NCBI GenBank assembly: GCA_026710655.1
Contig: JAPOQN010000065.1
Coordinates: 1 to 64,000, forward strand
Direction: 5' to 3'
Length of the DNA: 64,000 nt
DNA from: Chloroflexota bacterium
Lineage (GTDB): Bacteria; Chloroflexota; Dehalococcoidia; Tepidiformales; Tepidiformaceae
A program made the position numbers and the translations under genes. Shown here piece by piece: positions 14,419 through 23,118 of the stretch (positions within the stretch are counted from its first letter, which is position 1; every line of letters begins with the position of its first letter). The notes beneath the pieces are model-generated. The model did no database searches, had not been told where the DNA came from, and saw only the letters and a list, made by a program, of their open reading frames with translations.

Positions 14419-16320
14419 ATGACCGGGGCACACGACTTGGTCTCCACCATCCTTTCCCGCGAACGCTCCTGGCTACGGTTCAACCACCGGGTCTTGCTGC
14501 AAGCCACGCGCGAGGATGTGCCCCTGCTGGAGAAACTGCGCTTTCTCGCCATCTTCGCCTCGAACCTGGACGAGTTCTTCGCGGCGCGCATCTACGGCGT
14601 CTTCGAACGCGCTCAGAGCGGGGGGCGGCAGGAACAGGAGGAGTACCGCACGGTCCTGGCGGAGGCGTACGAGAGCGCGCTGCAGGCCGCGGAGATCCAC
14701 GAGCAGCTGCGGAACGCCCTGACCGAAATAGGGTTCCTGCTGCTGGAGCCGAGCGAGCTGACGCCCCTGGAACGGAGCTACTTCGGCGCCTACCTGGCGG
14801 AGGAAGCCTCGCCGCGGGCGGACCTGCTCGATCCGGGGGCGATCTCGGGACTCTCGAGCCAGGCCCTCTACCTGGCGGCGGGGCGGGAGTCGCTGGACTA
14901 CCTGGTGCGCCTGCCCGACTCGCTGCCACGGGTGCTGCCGGTGCCGGGGCGGCCGGGGGCGTTCGTGCGGCTGGGGCCACTGGTGCGGCTGCGGAGCGAC
15001 CTGTTCCTGCCGGAAGACCTGCCGATGTACGAGATGCGGGTCACGCGCCTGGCGAACCTGGATGTGCAGCGCGTCGACTGGGACGACCTTGCGCAGGCGA
15101 TCGAGGACCGGCCCGAAGGCCCGGCCACGCGGCTGGAGGTGGAGCGCTCGTTCCCGTGGGTGGCGGACATACGGGAGGCGCTGGGCCTGCCCGAGGAGGC
15201 CGCTTTCCGCCTCTCCCCGCCGCTCGACCACCGCTACCTGAACCGGCTGATCGACGTGGAGCCGCCGCGTCCGAACTCGACGCCGCTGCGGTACGAGCCG
15301 ATCGAGCCGCGGGGAGCGCCGGAGTTCCAGTCGGACCCCTTCGGCGTGCTCGACGAGCGGGACGCGGCCTTCTACCACCCGCTGGACGACTATGCGGTGG
15401 TCGAGGGTTTCGTGGACCGCGCCGCAGTCGACCCGGAGGTCGACCAGATCCGCATTAGCCTGTACCGGCTGGGAGCGCGCAATCCGATCGCGGAGGCGCT
15501 GATGCGGGCGGCGGAAGCGGGCAAGGACGTGGCCGTGCTGCTGGAGGGCCGGGCACGCTTCGACGAGCTGCAGAACCTGCACTGGAGCCTGCTGTTCCGG
15601 GCGGCGGGCATCCGCATCCTGCCGCTGCCGCTGGGCTACAAGGTGCACGCCAAGGCGCTCTACGTGCGGCGCGCGGGGAGGGCCTACGTGCACCTCTGCA
15701 CGGGGAACTACAACCCCATGAACGGACGCCTCTACACCGACATCTCGCTGTTCAGCTCGAACGCGGAGCTGGCCAGTGACGCATGGGAGTTCTTCGCGGC
15801 GCTGGAGGGCGGGTCCCCGCCCCAGCTTGAGCGAATGCGCTACGGGATCGCGGGGCGGGACACGATGCTGGAGCGGATCCAGGGCGAGGCCCATCCCGCC
15901 GGCCACGTCATCCTGAAGATGAACCACCTGACCGATCCGGCGATCTTCGATGCGCTGGGGGAGGCGGCGGACGCGGGGGCGCGGGTCGACGTGATCGCGC
16001 GCAGCACGCTCACCCAGCACGACGAGCGCTTCACGATTCGGAGCATCGTGGGGCGCTTCCTCGAACATGCGCGGGTGGCGGCGTTCCGGTCGGGTGGGGA
16101 CTGGGAGGTCTGGGTTGGCAGCGCGGACTGGATGCCGCGCAACTTCGAGGAGCGCATCGAGCTGATCTTCCCCGTGCTGGACGCGGACATCGCGAAGCGC
16201 ATTGTCGATCTGCTGCTGGGGCAGATGGAGGATGACGTCAACGCCTTCGCAATGCTGCCGGACGGCAGCCACGAGCCGCGCTGGGGAGGGGACCAGAACG
16301 CGCAGCTGGCGCCCCTCTAG
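14419..16320 (+). CDS. ppk1: Polyphosphate kinase 1, compact divergent form
   Basis: A 633-residue PPK1-type enzyme that polymerises ATP gamma-phosphate into polyphosphate. The N-terminal motif RERSWLRFNHRVL and NLDEFFAARI are typical. Catalytic core: LYRLGAR and ARFDE supply the metal/phosphate-binding arginines, His410 in KVHAK is the expected phospho-histidine, then TGNYNP and YTDISLF. His550 in RFLEHARV and SADWMPRN complete the second half. It is shorter than usual (about 690). The second signature, normally VRG-IC-L-PG, reads VIARSTLTQHDE: the Arg is kept, the rest is replaced and shortened. Probably active but divergent. Starts with ATG at 14419, divergent from CYTH-CHAD with 91 bp between. 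Confidence 0.9.
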   Translation: MTGAHDLVSTILSRERSWLRFNHRVLLQATREDVPLLEKLRFLAIFASNLDEFFAARIYGVFERAQSGGRQEQEEYRTVLAEAYESALQAAEIHEQLRNALTEIGFLLLEPSELTPLERSYFGAYLAEEASPRADLLDPGAISGLSSQALYLAAGRESLDYLVRLPDSLPRVLPVPGRPGAFVRLGPLVRLRSDLFLPEDLPMYEMRVTRLANLDVQRVDWDDLAQAIEDRPEGPATRLEVERSFPWVADIREALGLPEEAAFRLSPPLDHRYLNRLIDVEPPRPNSTPLRYEPIEPRGAPEFQSDPFGVLDERDAAFYHPLDDYAVVEGFVDRAAVDPEVDQIRISLYRLGARNPIAEALMRAAEAGKDVAVLLEGRARFDELQNLHWSLLFRAAGIRILPLPLGYKVHAKALYVRRAGRAYVHLCTGNYNPMNGRLYTDISLFSSNAELASDAWEFFAALEGGSPPQLERMRYGIAGRDTMLERIQGEAHPAGHVILKMNHLTDPAIFDALGEAADAGARVDVIARSTLTQHDERFTIRSIVGRFLEHARVAAFRSGGDWEVWVGSADWMPRNFEERIELIFPVLDADIAKRIVDLLLGQMEDDVNAFAMLPDGSHEPRWGGDQNAQLAPL

Positions 16321-16386
16321 GGCGACCAACGCAGGTCCTGGCGGGAGTTCACCGGCCGTTCACAGGGAGCGCTCACCCTCAGGGCC

Positions 16387-16731
16387 ATGGACGCACTCAC
16401 GGTCGAGGTCGCGGGGGGAGCGTTCCGCTACCGGGGAGCCGTGCACGCGCGCTTTCCCGAGGTTTCCCGCTGGTACGCGGGCCTGCACGAGGGCGAAACG
16501 CTCTGGGGCTGCCGCGAAGGGGGCGCCTGCTTCCTGCTGCTCGACCACCGCCCTTCCCGCTCCTCCGAACGCTGCCGCATCGAGCTGTGGGAGCCCGTGG
16601 AACCGCTCGATGGGCCGGTGGCGCTCCTGCTGGCGCTGGCCGAGGAGCGCCCGGGCGAGGGTGGCGTCACGGCGCCCGTCTCACTGGCTCGGCTGGTGGC
16701 GCGCAGCGCAGGGGCGCCGGCAACCGTCTGA
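16387..16731 (+). CDS. Small protein of unknown function between ppk1 and the TrkH gene
   Basis: A predicted 114-residue soluble protein, beta-rich in the first half (LTVEVAGGAFRYRG; CFLLLDHRP) and helical at the end. No family recognised. Codon usage follows the neighbours and the gene fills an otherwise empty interval in the same direction as ppk1 (66 bp upstream) and the transporter (41 bp downstream), which supports it being real. No good Shine-Dalgarno precedes the ATG at 16387. Confidence 0.55.
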   Translation: MDALTVEVAGGAFRYRGAVHARFPEVSRWYAGLHEGETLWGCREGGACFLLLDHRPSRSSERCRIELWEPVEPLDGPVALLLALAEERPGEGGVTAPVSLARLVARSAGAPATV

Positions 16732-16772
16732 CAGCTTGCGCCCACGGCCCGGCGCGCGCAGGCTGAGCGCAC

Positions 16773-18167
16773 ATGCGAGTGACCGCGCGCCGCACGGTGC
16801 GACGGCGGCTGATGGGCTCCCGGACCATCAGCATCGAGCCTCCGAGCCGTTCGCGTCCCTTCGGCTCGGGGGGCATCCGCATCCTCATCGGTTTCGGCCT
16901 CATCCTGGCGATCGCGACCCCCCTCCTGCACCTGCCCGTCTCCTACAGCGGGGAGGCCCCCACGGTGATGGAGGCGCTGTTCACGGCGATCTCGGCGATC
17001 TGCGTGACGGGACTGGTGGTGGTCGACACGCAGACGCACTGGAGCCACTTCGGCGAGGCCGTGATCCTGGGGCTCATCCAGGTGGGCGGGCTCGGCTATA
17101 TGGCCGGGATGGGGATCGTGCTGTGGGCGCTGGGCCGCAACCTGGGTCTCCGCGACCGCAACCTGATGCGCCTCTACTACGGCGCCCCCAGCATGCGCGA
17201 GTCCATCTCCTTCGTGCGCACGATCGTGATCTACACGCTCACCTTCGAGATCCTGGGGACGCTGGCGCTCTTCGGGGGATTCGTGTCGGCGGGCGTGCCC
17301 GTGGCAAGGAGCGTGTGGTGGGCGGTGTTCCACGCGATCTCGGCGTTCAACGTGGCAGGCTTCAACGTGACGGGCGAGGACATGCGGCCGTTCGCCGACG
17401 ACCCGGCCGTGCTCCTGCCCATGATCGTGCTCTGCATCGGGGGATCGCTGGGGGCGGTACCGGTCATCCTCGGAGCCCTGCGACTCGACCCGCGGCGGAT
17501 GTCGCTGGACGCGAAGATGGTGCTGTCGGCGGCGGTTGTTGTGATCGGGGGGAGCGCCGTCTTCATCGGTATCGCCGAGTGGGCGAACACGGACACCTTG
17601 GCGACCGTCGGCGAGAGCGACCGGCCCGTGCTGGCGCTCTTCCAGGCTTCCATGTGGGTGTCGGGCTTCAGCGCCGTGGACTCGGGGCTGCTGCACGAGC
17701 ACACGAAACTGTTTGAGTCGGTGCTGATGCTGGTGGGTGGGGCGGCGGGATCGCCGGCGGGCGGCCTGAAGCTGGGCACGCTGGCGGTGCTCGTGGCGGG
17801 CACGGTGGCGGCGCTGCGGGGCCGCGAAGACGTGATCGCGTTCGGGCGGCGGCTGCCGCAGACCGTTATCCGGCAGGCAGTGGGGATCGCGTTCGCTTTC
17901 GCCGCCGTGCATTTCGTCGTTGCAATGGTGCTGCTACGCACGACGAGCCACCCGTTCATCGACGTGCTCTACGAGACCTCGTCGGCGGTGGGGACGGTGG
18001 GGTGGTCGGCGGGGATCACGCCGGCGCTGGGCACGACCGCGACGATCGTCGTGATGATTACGATCCTGGTGGGGCGCTTCCTGCCGCTCCTGCTCGTGCT
18101 GCAGATCGCACGGAGCCGCAAGGCTCCGGTCGGCGTTCAGGCCACCGACAACGTGCGGCTGGGGTAG
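16773..18167 (+). CDS. TrkH/KtrB-type potassium transporter membrane subunit
   Basis: A 464-residue membrane protein with the four M1-P-M2 repeats of the Trk/Ktr/HKT superfamily. The four filter loops are recognisable with their Gly: ICVTGLVVVD, FNVAGFNVTG, WVSGFSAVD and VGTVGWSAG. It imports K+ and normally works with a cytoplasmic TrkA/KtrA RCK subunit, which is not encoded nearby. The first about 35 residues are basic and predicted cytoplasmic; ATG at 16773 or at 16812 are both possible starts. Its stop is 4 bp from the convergent oxidase stop. K+ is a counter-ion for polyphosphate, so the position beside ppk1 may be functional, but this is inference. Confidence 0.9.
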   Translation: MRVTARRTVRRRLMGSRTISIEPPSRSRPFGSGGIRILIGFGLILAIATPLLHLPVSYSGEAPTVMEALFTAISAICVTGLVVVDTQTHWSHFGEAVILGLIQVGGLGYMAGMGIVLWALGRNLGLRDRNLMRLYYGAPSMRESISFVRTIVIYTLTFEILGTLALFGGFVSAGVPVARSVWWAVFHAISAFNVAGFNVTGEDMRPFADDPAVLLPMIVLCIGGSLGAVPVILGALRLDPRRMSLDAKMVLSAAVVVIGGSAVFIGIAEWANTDTLATVGESDRPVLALFQASMWVSGFSAVDSGLLHEHTKLFESVLMLVGGAAGSPAGGLKLGTLAVLVAGTVAALRGREDVIAFGRRLPQTVIRQAVGIAFAFAAVHFVVAMVLLRTTSHPFIDVLYETSSAVGTVGWSAGITPALGTTATIVVMITILVGRFLPLLLVLQIARSRKAPVGVQATDNVRLG

Positions 18168-18171
18168 TCCC

Positions 18172-19359
18172 CTACGGGTTGAAGGTGGGCGGCAGACGCA
18201 GGTGTGACGGATTCAGGTCCTGCACCGACGGGCAGCCGATGAGCTTGAGGGTGCCCTCTATGCCAGCGCGGTAGACCTCGAGGATCTGGCGGACGCCTTC
18301 CGTGCCGCCAGCGGCGAGCGCCCAGATGTACGGTCGCCCGACGAGCACGGCCTTGGCGCCCAGCGCCACCGCCTTCACGACGTCGCTTCCGCGGCGCACA
18401 CCGCCATCAAGGAAGACATCGAGGTTGCCGTCGACGGCGTCGACGATCTCGGGGAGGACGCGGATGGTGGCGGGGGAGCCGTCGAGGGAGTTGCCGCCGT
18501 GGTTCGAAACGGAGATGCCATCGACGCCCTCCTCGACGGCGCGGTGGGCGTCCTCGACGGCGGTGATGCCCTTCACCACGAGGGGGCCGTCCCACTGCTT
18601 GCGGGCCCAGGCGATGTCGTCCCAGGTGGGGGGGTGGGTCATGATGGCAGCCCCGGCCTGTCCGGCGGTGAGATCGGTGTTGCCGTTGAGGGGCGGGGCG
18701 TTGGGGAAGCGCAGCTCGAGGCCGGCCTTGAGGAAGTCGAGGGCCCAGAGGGGCTTCATGATCATCTCGGGGGCGTACTTGATCGCGGTGGGGAGGTCGA
18801 CGCGGTCGGGCACGCCGGGGTGGCCGCGCTGGTAATCCTGGCCGCCGGAGAGGGCGGCGAAGTCGACGGTGATGATGAGCACCTCGCAGCCCGCGGCCTT
18901 GGCTCGCTCCATGGCGATGGCGGAGCCCTCGCGCCCGCCGATCATGTAGAGCTGGAACCAGACGTTGCTGGCCTCGCGGGTGATGGCCTCGATGGGATAG
19001 CTGGAGAGGATGCCGATGCCGGCGGCCGTGCCAGCTGCCTCGGCCGCGCGGGCGACTCCGAGCTCGCCATCGGGGTGGGCGATGCGGATGAAGCCGGCGG
19101 GGGTCGTGATAAGGGGCATCGAGATCTCGCGCCCGAAGACGGTGGTGGTGAGATCACGGGGTTCGTGCGAATCGAGCACACGGGCCTTCAGACCGATCTC
19201 CTTGAAGCCGTCCCGGTTGTCACGCACGGTGCGGCGGAGCTCGGTGCCGGCCTCGGAATACCAGTAGATGGAACGGGGCAGCTTGCGCTTGGCCTCGCGT
19301 CGCGCATGGGCGACAGACGTCAGCGGGACGGTTCCCAGACCGAACATATCGAATAGCAA
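18172..19359 (-). CDS. FMN-dependent alpha-hydroxy-acid oxidase/dehydrogenase (LldD / MftD-like)
   Basis: A 395-residue TIM-barrel flavoenzyme. The family signature SNHGGNSLDG carries the active-site His (the usual form is SNHGGRQLD, so the Arg position is Asn). VKGITAVEDA supplies the FMN-binding Lys, and FLDGGVRRGSDVVKA with LVGRPYIWAL forms the phosphate-binding part. The N-terminal part (AHARREAKRKLPRSIYWY) and GGQDYQRGHPG resemble MftD, the mycofactocin-associated member, more than classical lactate dehydrogenase. No other mycofactocin genes are present in this window. Oxidises a 2-hydroxy acid to a 2-oxo acid; the substrate is unknown. It converges on the transporter gene; the tRNA-Met gene lies upstream on the same strand. 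Confidence 0.88.
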   Translation of the reverse strand: MLFDMFGLGTVPLTSVAHARREAKRKLPRSIYWYSEAGTELRRTVRDNRDGFKEIGLKARVLDSHEPRDLTTTVFGREISMPLITTPAGFIRIAHPDGELGVARAAEAAGTAAGIGILSSYPIEAITREASNVWFQLYMIGGREGSAIAMERAKAAGCEVLIITVDFAALSGGQDYQRGHPGVPDRVDLPTAIKYAPEMIMKPLWALDFLKAGLELRFPNAPPLNGNTDLTAGQAGAAIMTHPPTWDDIAWARKQWDGPLVVKGITAVEDAHRAVEEGVDGISVSNHGGNSLDGSPATIRVLPEIVDAVDGNLDVFLDGGVRRGSDVVKAVALGAKAVLVGRPYIWALAAGGTEGVRQILEVYRAGIEGTLKLIGCPSVQDLNPSHLRLPPTFNP

Positions 19360-19423
19360 AGCGAGCCTCCTGGCATCACCGGACGGTCCCCTCGCTAGTC
19401 GCGGGGGCGGCCCGGGTGCGCGG

Positions 19424-19501
19424 TGGTAGCAGGGGAGAGACTCGAACTCTCGACCTCACGATTATGAGTCGTGCGCTCTGAACCGACTGAGCTACCCTGC
19501 C
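19424..19501 (-). tRNA. tRNA-Met (CAU anticodon, elongator type)
   Basis: A full cloverleaf reads on the minus strand: acceptor GGCAGGG pairs with CCCTGCT (one G-U at the end), D arm GCTC...GAGC, anticodon stem CACGA/TCGTG around CTCATAA, T arm GAGAG-TTCGAGT-CTCTC, discriminator A and encoded CCA. The CAU anticodon with this body is elongator Met; it lacks the initiator features. A CAU Ile isoacceptor (lysidine) is less likely but cannot be fully excluded by eye. Confidence 0.93.
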
Positions 19502-19591
19502 ACGAAGCATCAAGGGTACGGATGGGCCAGCGGTGGGGCAATGCGGGAGGCGTTGGTGGAGGTGTCAGCTGTTCAGTGATAGCCTGTCAGG

Positions 19592-19885
19592 GTGCAGGTC
19601 TCTTTCCGCACGCGGAGACTGGAGCGATGCTACCGGGAGTCGAGCAGGGCCACTCGCGAGTGGGGTCCGCAAGTGGGGCGCCGATACGTACAACGGGTCG
19701 ATGTCCTGTTGGAGGCGGAGAGCCGTGCCGACATCCAAGTGGTCCGAGCCTACGACCTCCACCTCTTGACCGGCGATCGGAGGGGGCAACACGCCATTCG
19801 TCTCTCCGGGCAGATGCGGCTGATACTCACATTCGAAGACGAACGAAGTGTCATAGTCGAGGAGGTAGTTGATTACCATGGCTAG
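19592..19885 (+). CDS. higB: HigB/RelE-superfamily toxin
   Basis: A 97-residue protein with the RelE/ParE-fold toxin pattern: basic N-terminal helices (FRTRRLERCYRES), a central YVQRVDVLLEAES, and the final strands QHAIRLSGQMRLILTFED followed by a Val-rich strand with VDYHG at the end. HigB toxins cleave mRNA on the ribosome. The start is GTG at 19592; little leader is visible upstream. The gene order toxin-antitoxin, with an 8-bp overlap with the following XRE antitoxin, is the HigBA arrangement. This segment is less G+C-rich than its surroundings, which suggests acquisition, and sits next to a tRNA gene. Confidence 0.85.
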   Translation: MQVSFRTRRLERCYRESSRATREWGPQVGRRYVQRVDVLLEAESRADIQVVRAYDLHLLTGDRRGQHAIRLSGQMRLILTFEDERSVIVEEVVDYHG

Positions 19886-20150
19886 CCCAACGACCGCGCT
19901 GCACTCTGACCTGGCCATTCCCCCTGGAGAACTCCTGGCAGAGGAGTTGGAGGTGAGGGGTATGACGCAAGGTGAACTGGCTGACCAGATGGGACGGCCC
20001 CGCCAGACGATCAGTGCAATCGTCCGTGGCAAGAAGGCGATAACCGCGGAAACGGCGCTGCAACTGGAGGCCGCCCTGGGGATTCCGGCGCAACTCTGGG
20101 TCGGTCTCGAGGGGCGCTACCAACTGGCACTGGCGCGCAGGGCGACGTAG
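19878..20150 (+). CDS. higA: HigA-family antitoxin (XRE helix-turn-helix)
   Basis: A 90-residue antitoxin. The N-terminal IPPGELLAEELEVRGMTQGELA is the HigA family opening, followed by the HTH (QMGRPRQTISAIVRGKKAIT) and AALGIPAQLWVGLEGRYQLA. It binds and neutralises the toxin and represses the operon. The start is ATG at 19878, 12 bp after GGAGG; a TTG at 19869 is too close to that site. The overlap with the toxin stop implies translational coupling. Confidence 0.92.
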   Translation: MASPTTALHSDLAIPPGELLAEELEVRGMTQGELADQMGRPRQTISAIVRGKKAITAETALQLEAALGIPAQLWVGLEGRYQLALARRAT

Positions 20151-20158
20151 CGATCTGA

Positions 20159-20539
20159 ATGGGTCAACGGATCCGTTCTGCGTTGAGGAAGTGCTGGAAC
20201 CTCGCTCGACGGCTCCTCTCCGGAGGGAAGGCGCGGCTTGCGCTGTTCCGCAAGCGACGGGGGCTCTCGGAGGAGGCAGTCAGCATCCTGCTGGACACCG
20301 CCAGGGCGGGCGAGCGTGACTTCCCGGAGACGCTCGACGGAAGGGATGCCGTGGACGAGCTGCTGGACGCGAAGTATGTAGAGGTCTTCCAGCCCACCCA
20401 GGCGGGGCCGGTGTTCACGCGGCGTGGGAGCGTACAGGAAGCGTTCGAGATGCAGACGTTCGCGACGCGCCCTCGCCTGGTCGCGACGCCAGACGGGCGC
20501 AAGGTGGCGAACCGGCTGCTGGCCAGCACGCGGAGATGA
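20159..20539 (+). CDS. Unknown basic protein downstream of higBA
   Basis: A 126-residue basic protein with no recognised family. The first about 40 residues are Arg/Lys-rich and helical; the later part (LSEEAVSILLDTARAGERD, GRDAVDELLDAKYVEV, TPDGRKVANRLLAS) looks like a small winged-helix-style fold. It starts 9 bp after the higA stop and may be a third gene of the same transcript. The opposite strand is open over this stretch too, but with a Ser/Arg-rich, implausible product. Confidence 0.6.
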   Translation: MGQRIRSALRKCWNLARRLLSGGKARLALFRKRRGLSEEAVSILLDTARAGERDFPETLDGRDAVDELLDAKYVEVFQPTQAGPVFTRRGSVQEAFEMQTFATRPRLVATPDGRKVANRLLASTRR

Positions 20540-20556
20540 CAGCGGGGGCTGGCCAG

Positions 20557-23118
20557 CTAGACCACGACCGCCTCTGAGCCGCGTTCCGGGTCCTTGGTGA
20601 CCTGGATGCGGCGGCCGAAGCTCTCGCGCAGCTCCTCAATGTGAGTGACGAGGAGGATGAGGCGGAACTCGGAGCTGATGGCGTTGATGGCGGCGACGAG
20701 GCGGTCGCGGCCTTCCTCGTCCTGGGTGCCGAAACCCTCGTCGATGATGAGGGTCGGGAGTGTTGCGCCGGAGCGCATGGCGAGCACGCGCGAGAGGGCG
20801 ATGCGGAGGGCGAAGTCGACGCGGAACTTCTCGCCGCCGCTGTACATCTCGTAGTCACGGGTGCCGAGGTCGTCGCTGATGTGGATGTCGAGCGTCTCGA
20901 CGGTCTTGCCGGAGGCGCTCTCGCGCTGGGTGCGGAGGGAGACCTGGGTGCGGCCGCGGCCCTCGGTGAGCTGGTCGAGGAGGGCGTTGGCGATGCGTTC
21001 GATCTCGGGCAGGGACTGCTCGATGAGCATGGCCTGGACGCCGTCGCGGCCGAACGCCCTGGCCAGCTCCTCGTGGAGCTGGGCGGAGTCGCGGGCGGCC
21101 GCGAGGCGGTCCCGTGCCTCCTCGACGCGGGCGGCGATCTCCTGGAGGGCGTTGCGGCGCTCCTCGAGGCGGCCGTGGTCCTCGTTGAGGGCGGTGAGCC
21201 GGTCGCGGCTCTCCGCGACGGCGGTCTCGACGGACCCGAGGCGGCCGGAGACGTCCTGGGAGGCATCGAGTGCGGTGCGCGCCTCGGCGAGGGCTACGCG
21301 TGCCTCGTCGCGCTCTGTCTCCTCGCGATGGAGCTCCTCGCGAGTCCCGGCGATGCGGTCGCCGAGGCCGCGGGCCTGCTCCTGCGCGCGCGTAAGCCTG
21401 TTGTAGGCCGTCTCGGCGGGTTCGAGGTCGGCGAGGCGTTCGCGGGCACGGCCGTGGGCGTCGCGGTCGTAGCCGAGGGTGGCAAGGCGCTGGCAGGCGG
21501 CGGAGCGCTGCTCGCGCGCTTCGTTGGCGAACGACTCGCCCCGGAGGCACTGACGGAGGGCGGCGAGCTGGCTGTCGAGGTCAGGGAGCTCGCGCTCGGC
21601 CTTGCGGGCTTCGGACTGGCGGGAGGCAAGGTCGCGCTCGCAGGAGCGAATGCGGGAGTCGAGGTCGACCCGTTCCTGTTGCAGGGAAGAGGCGAGCTTC
21701 TGGTGGTTCGCGGCAGCCGACTCGGCCTCCTGCACTGCCGTCTGGGCGGCGCTGTACTGGTCGCCCAGGTCGCGGCGCTCCCGCCGGTACTGCTCGACGG
21801 TGTTGTGTAGCTCCTCGGGGCTGAGGGGTTTGCGACAGACGGGGCAGAGCGGCTCGCCCTCCGCCTCGGACAGAGTGGCTTCGCGATCCTTCAGTTCCTG
21901 GGCGCGGGCGCGGTAGCCACCGGCCTCGTCCGCGCGTTCGGCCTGGAGGCGTTGCGCCTCCGTGGCGGCGCTGCGTTCGCGTTCGATGTCGGAGTCGAGC
22001 TGGGCGAGGCGGGTGCGCTCCCGGTCGAGACCCGCTTCCTCCTGTTGCAGGGCCGGGAGCGCCGCGAGCAGTACTGCCGTGCGCTCGCGCTGGTCGTCGA
22101 GGCCGGCGATGCGGGTTTCGAGGCCGGTTCGCTCCTGGGCGATGGCCCGCTCGGCAGCGGTGACGGCGTCTTCGATCTCGCGGGCCTGCGTTGCGAGCGC
22201 GGCGAGGGCGCGTTCGTCGTCGCGGGCGGCGCGGAGCTGTTCGTAGTCGCCCTCGATCTGCGCGGCGTGATCGAGCGTCTCGCGGACGGCGGCAAGGTCG
22301 GCTTCGAGGGCGGCGATGGCCTGGGTGCGGCGTTCCACCGCCTCGCTTCGCGCTTCGAGCAGGGTTGTCGCCTCGCCGACGGCACGTTCGCGACGCTCGT
22401 GCTCGGCGGCCGCGACCTTCAGCTCGCCAAGCTCCTTCTCCTCAGTCGTGAGCTGTGCGCCAACGGCCTTTCGCTGAGCCGCGACCTGGGTGAGCTCGGT
22501 TTCGATGGCGGGTAGCTGCTCCAGCCGCTCCTCGTCGTCGCCGATGAGCCGCTCCTCGATGCCCGCGTCCGTCTCGGCGAGCTTGCGGCGATCGCGGGCG
22601 TGGTTCGAGAGCTCCTCGTAACGCTCGAAGCCGAGGACCTTGCGGAGCACCTCCTTGCGCTTCAGGGGGGCCTGGATGGTGAACTCGTTGGAGCGGCCCT
22701 GGACGAGGAAGACGCTGTTGGTGAAGGTCTGGTGGTCCATGTGCAGGCGGCGGTTCAGCTCCGCCTGGGTCTCGCGGGTGGTGCCGCCGGTAATGGGGCG
22801 GAGGCCGCCCTGGCTATCGACCTGGAAGCAATCGAGGGCGCCGGAGCGGCCGCGCGTGCGCTTGCGGATAACGCGGTAGGCGTCGCCGTCCACCTCGAAG
22901 TCGAGCTCGACGCGCATGTCGTCGGCGCCGTGGCGGATACGGTCGTCCTCGACGCGGCCGCGGGCCTCGCCCCAGAGAGACCAGGTGATGGCATCGAGGA
23001 GGGCCGACTTGCCGTCGCCGTTGCGCCCGGCGAGGGTGGCGAGGTGGAGGCCGGTGAAGTCGAGCTCGCAGTCGCGGTAGGAGAGGAAATTCCGCAGGCG
23101 CAGGCGGCGGGGGATCAC
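20557..23118 (-). CDS. sbcC: SbcC/Rad50-type SMC ATPase
   Basis: An 853-residue ABC-type ATPase of the Rad50/SbcC family, which with an Mre11/SbcD nuclease processes DNA ends and hairpins. The N-terminus RRLRLRNFLSYRD leads into Walker A GRNGDGKSALL (about 31-41). Long coiled coils flank the zinc-hook CPVC near residue 423. The C-terminal part has the ABC signature YSGGEKFR, Walker B LPTLIIDEGFG and a D-loop. The start is GTG at 23118 with GGAGG 7 bp upstream; it overlaps the stop of the preceding phosphoesterase gene by 4 bp (GTGA), so they are translationally coupled. The frame is open upstream but the sequence there is Arg-rich antisense-like. Confidence 0.93.
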   Translation of the reverse strand: MIPRRLRLRNFLSYRDCELDFTGLHLATLAGRNGDGKSALLDAITWSLWGEARGRVEDDRIRHGADDMRVELDFEVDGDAYRVIRKRTRGRSGALDCFQVDSQGGLRPITGGTTRETQAELNRRLHMDHQTFTNSVFLVQGRSNEFTIQAPLKRKEVLRKVLGFERYEELSNHARDRRKLAETDAGIEERLIGDDEERLEQLPAIETELTQVAAQRKAVGAQLTTEEKELGELKVAAAEHERRERAVGEATTLLEARSEAVERRTQAIAALEADLAAVRETLDHAAQIEGDYEQLRAARDDERALAALATQAREIEDAVTAAERAIAQERTGLETRIAGLDDQRERTAVLLAALPALQQEEAGLDRERTRLAQLDSDIERERSAATEAQRLQAERADEAGGYRARAQELKDREATLSEAEGEPLCPVCRKPLSPEELHNTVEQYRRERRDLGDQYSAAQTAVQEAESAAANHQKLASSLQQERVDLDSRIRSCERDLASRQSEARKAERELPDLDSQLAALRQCLRGESFANEAREQRSAACQRLATLGYDRDAHGRARERLADLEPAETAYNRLTRAQEQARGLGDRIAGTREELHREETERDEARVALAEARTALDASQDVSGRLGSVETAVAESRDRLTALNEDHGRLEERRNALQEIAARVEEARDRLAAARDSAQLHEELARAFGRDGVQAMLIEQSLPEIERIANALLDQLTEGRGRTQVSLRTQRESASGKTVETLDIHISDDLGTRDYEMYSGGEKFRVDFALRIALSRVLAMRSGATLPTLIIDEGFGTQDEEGRDRLVAAINAISSEFRLILLVTHIEELRESFGRRIQVTKDPERGSEAVVV

